A stretch of 64,000 bases of DNA from Shewanella ulleungensis (GTDB taxonomy: Bacteria > Pseudomonadota > Gammaproteobacteria > Enterobacterales > Shewanellaceae). A model generated the notes under the pieces. The model did not search any database. It was given only the letters and a program-made list of their open reading frames with translations, and was not told where the DNA came from. Position 1 is the first letter of the stretch. Every line of letters starts with the position of its first letter. The stretch spans positions 1 to 64,000 of the forward strand of contig NZ_BMQW01000007.1 of NCBI RefSeq assembly GCF_014648315.1, written 5' to 3'. Shown in pieces: positions 56,467 through 64,000 of this stretch. The position numbers were made by a program, and so were the translations under genes.

Positions 56467-56478
56467 TGTTTATAAACA
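56467..56478. promoter_or_regulatory. Palindrome TGTTTATAAACA upstream of tyrP
   Basis: A 12-base perfect palindrome about 100 bases before the tyrP start. It is related to, but does not match, the TyrR consensus TGTAAA-N6-TTTACA. Listed as a candidate operator only. Confidence 0.3.
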
Positions 56479-56577
56479 CAGCTGTTGGCCTTTAACTGCC
56501 GAAGATCCTTGCCTGCTCTGTCACCATTCTGCTAATGTCCGACACAAATAAAATAATAATTAGACAGGACGTTTGCT

Positions 56578-57780
56578 GTGAATTTAAAAACCTTAGGTTC
56601 TATTTCTATCGTTGCCGGAACCGCCATTGGTGGTGGAATGCTCGCCTTACCATTAGCAACCGCTGCATTAGGCATTATCCCTGCGTTAATTCTATTAATC
56701 GTCATCTGGGCTATTTCAGCCTATACCTCTTTACTCATGCTAGAAATCAATTTGCGCAGCGGTGTTGGCGATAACGTCCACGCGATCACAGGTAAAACAC
56801 TGGGTAAAGTCGGGCAATTAATTCAAGGCGGCTCTTTTCTGAGCTTATTATTCGCGCTTACCATGGTCTATTTAATGGGTGGTTCATCGTTACTTGAAAC
56901 GCGGTTAGAACCCATTGGCATTAACATGAGTAATCAAGTTGCAGTGATTTTATTCACGGTATTTTTTGGCGGACTTATCGCCATTGGCGTAAAGTGGATT
57001 GATAAAATATCGCGCATATTATTTACGGCAATGGTGTTGTTATTGGTCGTCGTTGTGAGCTTTTTACTACCCGATGTTAGCCTAATAAGCGCCCTAAATA
57101 ACTACTCGACAACAGTAGCCTCGGGCGATGCACTGCAACAACTTTGGTTAGCTGCTATCCCTGTAGTATTTACCTCTTTTGGTTTCCATGTTTGTATTGC
57201 CACTATCGTACGCTACCTTGATGGTGATGCCATATCACTCAGAAAAGTGTTATTGATTGGCTCTACCATCCCATTAGTTTGCTACATTTTATGGTTACTG
57301 GTCACACTTGGGTCATTAGGTGGCGAAGCAGTGCATAGTTTTGGTGGTTCACTGCCTAAACTTGTGGCTGCATTACAAGGGCTGGTTGAGTCGAGCGTGA
57401 TTAGCCAAGCCATTGACTTGTTTGCCAACCTTGCTTTGATTACCTCATTCTTAGGGGTGACTATGAGCTTATTTGATTATGTTGCTGAGCTAACACGGGC
57501 AAGAGATGACATTGCGGGGCGAGCTAAAACCTGGCTTATCACCTTTGTTCCGCCGCTGCTTTGTGCACTGTATTACCCTGACGGCTTTTTCCAAGTCCTC
57601 GGGTTTGCAGCAATACCGCTAGTGGTTATGATCATCTTTTTACCCATTGCTATGGCGTTAAAACAGCGTGCACAACTCCTGGGCGGCTATCAAGTGTCTG
57701 GCGGTACATTTGCACTGTTATTAGCGGGTTTAGCAGGCGTGCTTATTGTGTTTGCCCAACTCATGGTTGCACTCGCCTAA
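56578..57780 (+). CDS. tyrP: Aromatic amino acid permease, TyrP-like
   Basis: 400 residues from a GTG behind ACAGGA. Eleven hydrophobic segments. SISIVAGTAIGGGMLALPLATAALG and SFGFHVCIATIVRYLDGD are typical of the tyrosine/tryptophan permease family. It imports tyrosine (or tryptophan) by proton symport. Specificity within TyrP/TnaB/Mtr is not certain. It is divergent from the Mn riboswitch operon. Confidence 0.85.
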   Translation: MNLKTLGSISIVAGTAIGGGMLALPLATAALGIIPALILLIVIWAISAYTSLLMLEINLRSGVGDNVHAITGKTLGKVGQLIQGGSFLSLLFALTMVYLMGGSSLLETRLEPIGINMSNQVAVILFTVFFGGLIAIGVKWIDKISRILFTAMVLLLVVVVSFLLPDVSLISALNNYSTTVASGDALQQLWLAAIPVVFTSFGFHVCIATIVRYLDGDAISLRKVLLIGSTIPLVCYILWLLVTLGSLGGEAVHSFGGSLPKLVAALQGLVESSVISQAIDLFANLALITSFLGVTMSLFDYVAELTRARDDIAGRAKTWLITFVPPLLCALYYPDGFFQVLGFAAIPLVVMIIFLPIAMALKQRAQLLGGYQVSGGTFALLLAGLAGVLIVFAQLMVALA

Positions 57781-57844
57781 GCAAGAGTATTAATGATTTG
57801 TAAGCGAGTTTTTCAGACGCTATCATGACAGTGAATCTTTTGTT

Positions 57845-57870
57845 AAAGTCAGGCCTAGCCTGACTTTTTT
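57845..57870 (+). terminator. Terminator after tyrP
   Basis: AAAGTCAGGC (57845-57854), CTA loop, GCCTGACTTT (57858-57867), then more T residues. Confidence 0.88.
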
Positions 57871-57914
57871 GTTTTTTGGGCAACAGATAAATTACCTAGA
57901 ATGGAATAATTATA

Positions 57915-60071
57915 ATGAGAACATGGTTATTGACCGCCGCTATCGCCGCCAGTTTTGGCGCAGCAGCAGATGAAGGAATGTGGCAGCCACATCAATTGCC
58001 TGCAATGGCTGACGAACTTAAAGCAAAAGGCTTAGAGATAAGCGCTGATTCAATTTCAAAATTAACTGAGTTCCCAATGAACGCAGTAATCAGCTTAGGC
58101 GGTTGTACCGCATCATTTGTATCGCCAAAAGGCCTAGTAGTGACTAACCATCACTGCGCTTATGGTTCAATTCAGTACAACTCAACTCCAGAAAAAAACC
58201 TGCTTAAAGACGGTTTTTTAGCTAAAACATATGCAGAAGAGTTACCAGCCACGCCTGGCTCGCGCATTTTTGTGACTGAAGAAGTCACTAATGTGACCGA
58301 TAAAGTGATCGCGGGCCAAATGGATAAAATGGGTAATGAATTTTACAAAGGCATTGAGCTTCAACAAAAAACCTTAGTGGCTGAGTGTGAGCAACAAGAC
58401 GGTTATCGTTGCCAGGTTTATAGCTTCCACGGTGGTTTAGAGTATTACCTCGTTAAACAACTCGAAATTCGCGATGTGCGCCTAGCCTATAACCCAGCAG
58501 CAAGCGTGGGTAAATACGGCGGCGATATCGACAACTGGATGTGGCCACGCCACACCGGCGATTTCTCGTTTTACCGTGCTTATGTGTCAAAAGATGGTAA
58601 GCCAGCAGATTTCAGTAAAGACAACGTCCCTTATGAGCCAAAAAGCTTTTTAAAAGTATCAGCCAAAGGCGTGAGCGATGGTGACTTTGTGATGGTTGCA
58701 GGTTACCCAGGTCGCACCAATCGTTACCGCACAGCAGATGAAGTCAGCAATCAATTTGGCTGGGCTTATCCTGAAGGAAAAGTCTTGCAAGAACGAATGA
58801 TTGATATCATTAAAGAAACGGCCCCTGAGGGTAGCGATGAGCGGATAAAATACGAAAGCTTAATCGCTGGTCTTGCCAACTATGCTAAAAACTTTACCTC
58901 GATGATTGAGTTTTATGGCAAATCAACCATGTTGGCTGAACGAGAAAAAGTAGAAAGCGATCTAGCGAATTGGATTGGTAAAGATAAAAAACGTCAACAA
59001 CAATACGGCGAAACGTTATCAAATTTGGAACAACTGGTCGCAAAAAGCCAGCAAAACCAAGAGCGTGACATTTTACTGGGTTATATCGGTTACACGACTA
59101 TGGTAACCACAGCACGCAGCTTATATCGTTTAGCAAATGAAAAAACCTTAGCGGATATGGCGCGTGAGCCCGGTTATCAAGACCGCGACATGACCAACTT
59201 TACTTCAAGCATGGAGCGAATTGACCGTCGTTATGCTGCCAATGTTGATAAAGCCTTATTAGCGGATTTACTGACTCGCTATGCCGCATTGCCTGGTGAG
59301 CAACGCATTGCATCATTAGATAAAGCCTTTGGGATTACCAATAAGTTTGATGCTAAAGCCTTAGCGAAAACCCTCGACAAAATGTACGCTAAAACCAAGT
59401 TAGACGATCAAGACACTCGTTTAGCGTGGATGAATAAATCGGTTGCTGACTTTAAAGCTTCAAACGATCCTTTTATTCAATTTGCAGTACAAACCTATGA
59501 CTCTGACATGGCATTAGAAAAAGCCAAAAAGCAATTAGAAGGCGAACTCATGAAAGTGCGTCCACAGTACATGGATGCCATCATTGCTTATAACCGTGAG
59601 CTAGGTAAACCAGTTTATGCTGATGCAAACTCAAGCTTACGGGTCACTGTCGGTAATGTTAAAGGTTACTCACCACAAGATGGTTTAATGGCCGAACCAT
59701 TTACCCGCTTAGAAGGACTTTTAGCCAAAGATACTGGGGTTGACCCATTTGATGCACCAGCTAAACAGCTTGAACTGATTAAGCAAAAGCAATACGGTGA
59801 TTACTACGTTAAAGCGATTGACTCTGTACCCGTTAACTTTTTATCGACGCTAGACACCACCGGCGGTAACTCTGGTTCACCAACGTTAAATGGTCGTGCT
59901 GAACTCGTCGGTTTATTGTTTGATGGCGTATACGAAAGCATTATTGGCGATTGGGGCTACGATGCTCAAAGCAATCGTTCTATTCAAGTTGATAGCCGCT
60001 ACATGCTATGGGTGATGAAGTATTTAGACAATGCTGACAACCTATTAGCTGAAATGGATATTGCTAAATAA
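57915..60071 (+). CDS. S46 family dipeptidyl-peptidase (DPP7-like)
   Basis: 718 residues with a signal peptide (about 1-18). S46 catalytic triad in VVTNHHCAYGSIQ (His about 80), GGDIDNWMWPRHTGDFSFYR (Asp about 208) and TTGGNSGSPTLNG (Ser about 653). The S1-subsite segment is LLFDGVYE, with Gly where Asp/Glu-specific DPP11 has Arg, so specificity for hydrophobic P1 residues (DPP7-like) is inferred. It removes dipeptides from peptides in the periplasm. Monocistronic. Confidence 0.92.
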   Translation: MRTWLLTAAIAASFGAAADEGMWQPHQLPAMADELKAKGLEISADSISKLTEFPMNAVISLGGCTASFVSPKGLVVTNHHCAYGSIQYNSTPEKNLLKDGFLAKTYAEELPATPGSRIFVTEEVTNVTDKVIAGQMDKMGNEFYKGIELQQKTLVAECEQQDGYRCQVYSFHGGLEYYLVKQLEIRDVRLAYNPAASVGKYGGDIDNWMWPRHTGDFSFYRAYVSKDGKPADFSKDNVPYEPKSFLKVSAKGVSDGDFVMVAGYPGRTNRYRTADEVSNQFGWAYPEGKVLQERMIDIIKETAPEGSDERIKYESLIAGLANYAKNFTSMIEFYGKSTMLAEREKVESDLANWIGKDKKRQQQYGETLSNLEQLVAKSQQNQERDILLGYIGYTTMVTTARSLYRLANEKTLADMAREPGYQDRDMTNFTSSMERIDRRYAANVDKALLADLLTRYAALPGEQRIASLDKAFGITNKFDAKALAKTLDKMYAKTKLDDQDTRLAWMNKSVADFKASNDPFIQFAVQTYDSDMALEKAKKQLEGELMKVRPQYMDAIIAYNRELGKPVYADANSSLRVTVGNVKGYSPQDGLMAEPFTRLEGLLAKDTGVDPFDAPAKQLELIKQKQYGDYYVKAIDSVPVNFLSTLDTTGGNSGSPTLNGRAELVGLLFDGVYESIIGDWGYDAQSNRSIQVDSRYMLWVMKYLDNADNLLAEMDIAK

Positions 60072-60079
60072 CATCTGTT

Positions 60080-60811
60080 TTAATTCACTAACGTTGACTC
60101 ACTGAGTTGCGTTAAGCTTAATAACTCTGCGGCCGACACTGGCCGCATTGTTTTTTCTGGCAGATCAGCCAACTCCACATCCATTAATTTTGTCCTGAGT
60201 AAATCAATCACTCTATAGCCTAGCGCTTGGCACATGCGGCGAATTTGGCGATTTAATCCTTGGGTTAAAACGATTTCAAACGTGTCCTCCCCAACAAAAT
60301 CACTCAATGAGCGTATGCTGCATGGGCGAGTTTGCACATCTTTATAGCTCACACCTTGCGCCATTTTTGTTAAAAACGCTGGCGTTAGCGGTTTATTAAC
60401 CTGCACAATATAGGTTTTTGTGTGGTAAAAATCGGGATGCATAAGCGCTTGGGTTAACTCACCGTCATTAGTGAGTAACAACAGGCCACGAGAGTCTTTG
60501 TCCAAACGACCTGCAGGATATAATCTTGGGGTTTGTGGCAGCAAATGGATCAAACTGCTTGGGTCGTTTATCAATAACCGACAATCAATGCCAACAGGTT
60601 TATGGTACAACCAATATTGCTTCTCTTGCGGGGCTAAAACAGCAACACCATCAACACAAATATCGGGGCTTTGCAGGCTATCAATAAGCTCGGTATGGGT
60701 GGCTATTTGTTGGTTAATCGTCACTCTTCCACAGTCAATTAACCGCGACGCTTGGCGGCGTGACGCGACACCACACAAGGCCAAATAATGACTAATGCGA
60801 ATCAAAGACAT
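60080..60811 (-). CDS. RsuA/RluE/RluF-family pseudouridine synthase
   Basis: 243 residues with an N-terminal S4 domain (RISHYLALCGVASRRQASRLIDCGRVTIN) and the catalytic motif AGRLDKDSRGLLLLTNDGE, followed by [15 protein letters not shown]. It is a second member besides RluF at 24.9 kb. The target uridine is not evident; RluF-like is the closest by eye. Its stop is eight bases from the convergent S46 gene's stop. Confidence 0.87.
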   Translation of the reverse strand: MSLIRISHYLALCGVASRRQASRLIDCGRVTINQQIATHTELIDSLQSPDICVDGVAVLAPQEKQYWLYHKPVGIDCRLLINDPSSLIHLLPQTPRLYPAGRLDKDSRGLLLLTNDGELTQALMHPDFYHTKTYIVQVNKPLTPAFLTKMAQGVSYKDVQTRPCSIRSLSDFVGEDTFEIVLTQGLNRQIRRMCQALGYRVIDLLRTKLMDVELADLPEKTMRPVSAAELLSLTQLSESTLVN

Positions 60812-60832
60812 GTCTTTGAGCTACCTTAAAAA

Positions 60833-61525
60833 CTAATAATTCTCTAACCACTTATACGCCACTTGTTGCTGTAATTTTATGGTTTTCATCATGCTGAAAC
60901 TAAGACAAACACACCATAAAATATTTGCTTGAGTCAGCGACCACATCGCTAAAGACACCACGCAAAACTGTGGTAAATAATTTGAACAAGGGGGGAAATC
61001 CAATTGATTCCAATCAAGTAACATTATCAATATGGTGCCACAGATTAAGGCGATAATCGTGAGTGATAGCATGCGTTTATTCATGGTACTACCGGGTTTG
61101 AAATAATCCAAAATACACACGAAATGCAGCACAATTGAACTGATTAAATACAGGGTCGACACTTTGCGGTGAGTGTCTAAAAAGTTTACCGGAAACACCC
61201 CCATCAAAATAATACTAACGCCAACTACGCAACCCACCATGGCCAAGTAACGACTCAGCCCATCTTGATAGGTATTAAACACGGCCACCATGGCTAACAA
61301 GAAGCATGAACCACCGGCCAGTAAAGACAAGTTAAATACTACGGCTAGTGGCGAGTTCATATAGTCGCCTAATGTGTCGGGGCGGATTAATAACATATCG
61401 AGACTGATACTACCCGCTTCGGCCAGCAATGCACTGCCAACACCGAATGAACAGATCATCGCTGTGGCCAAAGACATAAACACGATCACTAGGTGTAAAT
61501 CATAATTTCGAGTTTTAGATATCAC
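60833..61525 (-). CDS. DUF998 family membrane protein
   Basis: 230 residues with about six hydrophobic segments and the DUF998 core (NLSLLAGGSCFLLAMVAVFN...VSIILMGVFPVNFLDTHRKVSTLYLISS). Function unknown. It lies 21 bases before the pseudouridine synthase gene, possibly in one transcript. Confidence 0.82.
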   Translation of the reverse strand: MISKTRNYDLHLVIVFMSLATAMICSFGVGSALLAEAGSISLDMLLIRPDTLGDYMNSPLAVVFNLSLLAGGSCFLLAMVAVFNTYQDGLSRYLAMVGCVVGVSIILMGVFPVNFLDTHRKVSTLYLISSIVLHFVCILDYFKPGSTMNKRMLSLTIIALICGTILIMLLDWNQLDFPPCSNYLPQFCVVSLAMWSLTQANILWCVCLSFSMMKTIKLQQQVAYKWLENY

Positions 61526-61600
61526 CAGTGAGTCTTTATGCTAAAAAAAGGGATGCAAATGTTAACCTGTTAGCGGCTAAATTTAAAGCAAATAACAACA

Positions 61601-61624
61601 TGCCCAGCGGTTTAAGGCTGGGCA
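61601..61624 (-). terminator. Hairpin after the MetT-like gene
   Basis: TGCCCAGC (61601-61608) pairs with GCTGGGCA (61617-61624), eight bases and GC-rich. The downstream minus-strand bases are GTTGTT without a long T run, so termination strength is uncertain. Confidence 0.5.
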
Positions 61625-61662
61625 TATGGGTAGCAAGCATAACAATGGTGTTCTTTTGCTTA

Positions 61663-63006
61663 TTAAGCCCGCTTACGCAAAATCACAATAGCAACAGCCG
61701 TCACGGCTAATACCATGCAATACCAAGCATTGGATACTGCTGTTAGTGGACTAATGGTAAAGACTGATGCAATTAACAATGCTTGTGCGCCATGAGGAAT
61801 TAATCCTTGGATGATACAAGCAAAGATATCGAGAATACTGGCGGCGCGTTTTGGGCTAACACCGTGTTTCTCGGCCAACTCTTTGGCAATATCACCTGTA
61901 ACGACAATCGACACAGTATTGTTGGCTACGCAAGTATTCGTCGCGGCAACAATAGCGGCCATGCCTAGCTCTGCTGCACGGGTTGACGCTTCACCATTCG
62001 CTTTAGAAAATCGACTAATTAACTTTTCAACGAGCTGACTGACAAAAGTTAATCCACCTTGTTGTTGCATTAACGCTGCTAAACCACCAACCAACATAGA
62101 CAGAATAAAAATCTCCTGCATGTTGGTAAATCCAGTGTAAATATCATTGCCCATTTGGATAACGGTATATTCCGAAGTAAACACCCCAGTTGCACCAGCA
62201 AGTACAATGCCTAAAGACAACACGACAAATACGTTAAGCCCTGCCACAGCAAGGACCAAAATAGTTAAGTATGGGATAACTTTTAACATATCGATATCTT
62301 GCGTCGCAATATCTGCCTGGCCTTGACCAGCCAGTGCAAATAACACCAAAGTGATGATTGATGCTGGGATAGAAAAGACTAGGTTCTCACGAAATTTATC
62401 TTTCATCTCACAGCCTTGAGTACGGGTAGCGGCAATAGTGGTATCTGAAATAATAGACAAGTTGTCACCAAATAACGCGCCCGACATCACTGCGCCAGCC
62501 ATCAGTGCATAGTCAATCTGAGCCTGATCAGCCACCCCTAATGCAACGGGAGCAACGGCAGCAATGGTGCCCATTGATGTCCCCATAGAGGTTGCGATAA
62601 ATGCAGCAATAACAAAGAAACCTGGCAATAATAAATTAGACGGAATAAAAGATAACCCTAGCGCGACAGTTGCATCAACACCGCCAGTGGCTTTGGCAAC
62701 CGCAGCAAATGCTCCGGCAAGTAAATAGATCAAACACATAGCAATAATATTGCTATGTCCGATACCTTCGATAAACGTTTCAATAGCTTGGTTAATATGC
62801 TGCTTAGATAACAATACCGCCAATACAATGGCTGGCAAAATCGCAATCACACTTGGTAATTGATAAAACGCATAATCAACACCTTGGCTTTGAAAATATA
62901 AGCCAGCGCCAATAAATAAACCCAAAAATACAAATAAGGGCAGTAAGGCCACAAACGAAGCAGGACTATTGAGTGCTGTCGTTGGTGATGGAGTTGGTTT
63001 GGTCAA
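61663..63006 (-). CDS. metT: NhaC-family transporter, probable methionine transporter MetT
   Basis: 447 residues with about 11-12 hydrophobic segments. The NhaC-type signature GALFGDNLSIISDTTIAATRTQGC is near residue 190 and SMGTSMGTIAAVAPVALG before it. By sequence alone this is a Na+/H+ antiporter family protein. The upstream region carries a perfect MetJ box plus a second one overlapping a TTGACA -35, and MetT (NhaC superfamily) is the methionine transporter predicted from MetJ and S-box regulons in other bacteria. I therefore infer Met uptake rather than general Na+ export. Confidence 0.75.
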   Translation of the reverse strand: MTKPTPSPTTALNSPASFVALLPLFVFLGLFIGAGLYFQSQGVDYAFYQLPSVIAILPAIVLAVLLSKQHINQAIETFIEGIGHSNIIAMCLIYLLAGAFAAVAKATGGVDATVALGLSFIPSNLLLPGFFVIAAFIATSMGTSMGTIAAVAPVALGVADQAQIDYALMAGAVMSGALFGDNLSIISDTTIAATRTQGCEMKDKFRENLVFSIPASIITLVLFALAGQGQADIATQDIDMLKVIPYLTILVLAVAGLNVFVVLSLGIVLAGATGVFTSEYTVIQMGNDIYTGFTNMQEIFILSMLVGGLAALMQQQGGLTFVSQLVEKLISRFSKANGEASTRAAELGMAAIVAATNTCVANNTVSIVVTGDIAKELAEKHGVSPKRAASILDIFACIIQGLIPHGAQALLIASVFTISPLTAVSNAWYCMVLAVTAVAIVILRKRA

Positions 63007-63144
63007 AGTAGTCTCTCTTTATCTTAACGATTAGGGGTTGTCGGATGAGAAAAGCGAGTACGACACAATCTCTGTCATCGGTGATTATTTAGCATGGATA
63101 AAATAATGCTAAATACTGCAGTCGCATCTTAACAAGTTGAGCCA

Positions 63145-63192
63145 AGAATAAGAGAACTTTACAGTCATGTCAATCTAGACGTCTAGACTTCT
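63145..63192 (-). promoter_or_regulatory. MetJ operator and promoter of the metT-like gene
   Basis: Met boxes AGACGTCT (63177-63184, perfect) and AGACTTCT (63185-63192, one mismatch), directly adjacent, with a degenerate third (63169-63176). On the minus strand TTGACA (63173-63168) and TATTCT (63150-63145) at 17 bases form the promoter, so MetJ would cover the -35. The central TCTAGACGTCTAGA is a 14-base palindrome. Confidence 0.75.
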
Positions 63193-63371
63193 TTGCTTCC
63201 GTAGTTAAATTTACTCTAAAACCTGATAACTGCTACAAACATTTTACATAAACATAATCAATTTATCGATTTAGTGCTATTTTTCTATCTAATTATTGAT
63301 TTATGTTACGACTAACCTAATGCGGATTTGCTAACCTGACAAGTGTTCACTAACACAAAATAAGGTTAGTT

Positions 63372-63656
63372 ATGGAACGTAAACCAGACAGAATGACAGC
63401 GATGAAACGACTCATCACTCAAGTCAAAATCACCTTCCCGTTAGATCAGGCTGATGTTTTTAGCTGTGGGCCAAACAATACTTGCGTAGGTTGCCCTAAA
63501 AAACTATTAGATTTAGTCGACGCTGAAATCAATTATTGGGAAGCAGCAATGGCCCAAGGAGTCATACCTTCATTAGGTGATATCAGCCGCTTTGGCAAAA
63601 TGTGTACTAATGTTAACCGCGGTTTGAAACGAAATAACGTGCCGACTCAACATTAA
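63372..63656 (+). CDS. Conserved small protein with Cys cluster
   Basis: 94 residues. CGPNNTCVGCPKKLLDLVDAEINYWEAAM has three cysteines in C-x5-C-x2-C spacing. AAGGTTAG precedes the ATG. No signal or membrane segment; possibly metal binding. I do not recognise a named family. It lies convergent with putA. Confidence 0.7.
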   Translation: MERKPDRMTAMKRLITQVKITFPLDQADVFSCGPNNTCVGCPKKLLDLVDAEINYWEAAMAQGVIPSLGDISRFGKMCTNVNRGLKRNNVPTQH

Positions 63657-63673
63657 TTCAGCATGGATAACAT

Positions 63674-63698
63674 TAAAAAAGCCCACTTTTAGTGGGCT
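63674..63698 (-). terminator. Terminator of putA
   Basis: AGCCCACT (63680-63687), TTT loop, AGTGGGCT (63691-63698). Six A residues before it become a T run on the minus strand, which suits putA. Confidence 0.8.
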
Positions 63699-63746
63699 AA
63701 TAAGGCAAAATCTTTTACTCGCGATTACTGTAAAATGTAGTAATAC

Positions 63747-64000
63747 TTACTCTTCAGCATCACCTAAAGACAATAAAGTCGCGTTTCCACCAATAGCGGT
63801 AATATTATTAGTGCGAGTCTTTTCTGTCACAAAGCGAGTTAAGTAGTGTGGGCCACCCGCTTTAGGGCCTGTGCCTGACAAACCTTGGCCACCAAATGGT
63901 TGCACGCCGACCACGGCTCCAATTTGGTTACGGTTAATGTATACGTTACCTACATTAACTTTGTCTGCTAAAGACAACGCATGACCTTCATTACGGCTGT
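63747..64000 (-). CDS. putA: Proline dehydrogenase/P5C dehydrogenase PutA, C-terminal part
   Basis: The frame is open to the window end, so this is the last 83 residues. [42 protein letters not shown] is the C-terminal segment of the PutA aldehyde-dehydrogenase domain, which oxidises pyrroline-5-carboxylate to glutamate with NAD+. The stop is at 63747 and a terminator follows. Confidence 0.92.
   Translation of the reverse strand, partial: SRNEGHALSLADKVNVGNVYINRNQIGAVVGVQPFGGQGLSGTGPKAGGPHYLTRFVTEKTRTNNITAIGGNATLLSLGDAEE

Noticed and set aside
56331..56577. TyrR boxes before tyrP
   Set aside because: TGTAAA and TTTA-like words occur but not with the TGTAAA-N6-TTTACA spacing; only a different palindrome was kept as a candidate.
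61528..61710. 60-codon plus-strand frame
   Set aside because: Overlaps the 3' end of the MetT-like gene and a hairpin; no ribosome binding site or recognisable sequence.

Overview
The window looks like chromosomal DNA of a moderately AT-rich marine gammaproteobacterium, most probably Shewanella. This rests on recognised gene content: a chromosomal-type integron integrase, NrfBCD-like redox proteins beside a LysR regulator and a perfect FNR/EtrA box, a rhodanese-fused persulfide/CoA-disulfide reductase, an S46 peptidase, a Fiu/PiuC pair, a MetJ-box-controlled NhaC-type transporter and a PutA C-terminus. No database search was possible, so the genus is an inference.

Layout. 1-1.5 kb: integron integrase with a perfect LexA box, a possible first-cassette start at the left edge, and a 44-bp tandem duplication behind the gene. 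1.6-7.1 kb: minus-strand housekeeping genes (yadGH, mpl-ubiX-hpt, azlCD). 7.5-11.6 kb: LysR gene divergent from a membrane-protein gene and nrfBCD (no nrfA). 11.7-14.8 kb: fiu and piuC with a Fur box. 15-26 kb: VOC protein, PhoX, RhlE-type helicase, Cys-rich mini-protein, GNAT, DUF3429, divergent penicillin-binding protein, DUF72, RluF. 26.2-36.4 kb: accessory-looking stretch with a CsgD/LuxR-like regulator, a large lipoprotein, three related unrecognised membrane proteins mixed with small secreted proteins, an OmpA-domain protein and a UPF0319 gene whose ribosome binding site is buried in a long hairpin. 36.9-45.6 kb: 5TM-PAS4-GGDEF-EAL protein, pyrC, WD40-like lipoprotein, DUF134/Fur-like/persulfide reductase set. 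45.6-53.2 kb: prfB (programmed +1 frameshift)-lysS, MCP, chrA, rlmC-ohrR-like. 53.3-64 kb: motility-associated mini-protein, STAS-like protein, a yybP-ykoY (manganese) riboswitch driving a GDT1-type exporter plus an MFS pump, tyrP, S46 peptidase, RsuA-family pseudouridine synthase, DUF998, MetT-like transporter with MetJ boxes, and the 3' end of putA.

Co-working genes: mpl-ubiX-hpt, yadGH and azlCD are tight operons; fiu/piuC act in catecholate iron uptake; nrfB-C-D form a quinol-to-periplasm electron path whose terminal reductase is not here; the GDT1 exporter and MFS pump lie 11 bp apart behind one riboswitch; prfB-lysS is the enterobacterial arrangement.

I found no complete novel defence or mobile system. 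The least explained items are the RBS-occluding leader of the UPF0319 gene (36381-36442), a similar hairpin at the left edge (25-63), the cluster of related TM proteins at 29.6-34.0 kb, and the integrase whose cassette array, if any, lies outside the window.
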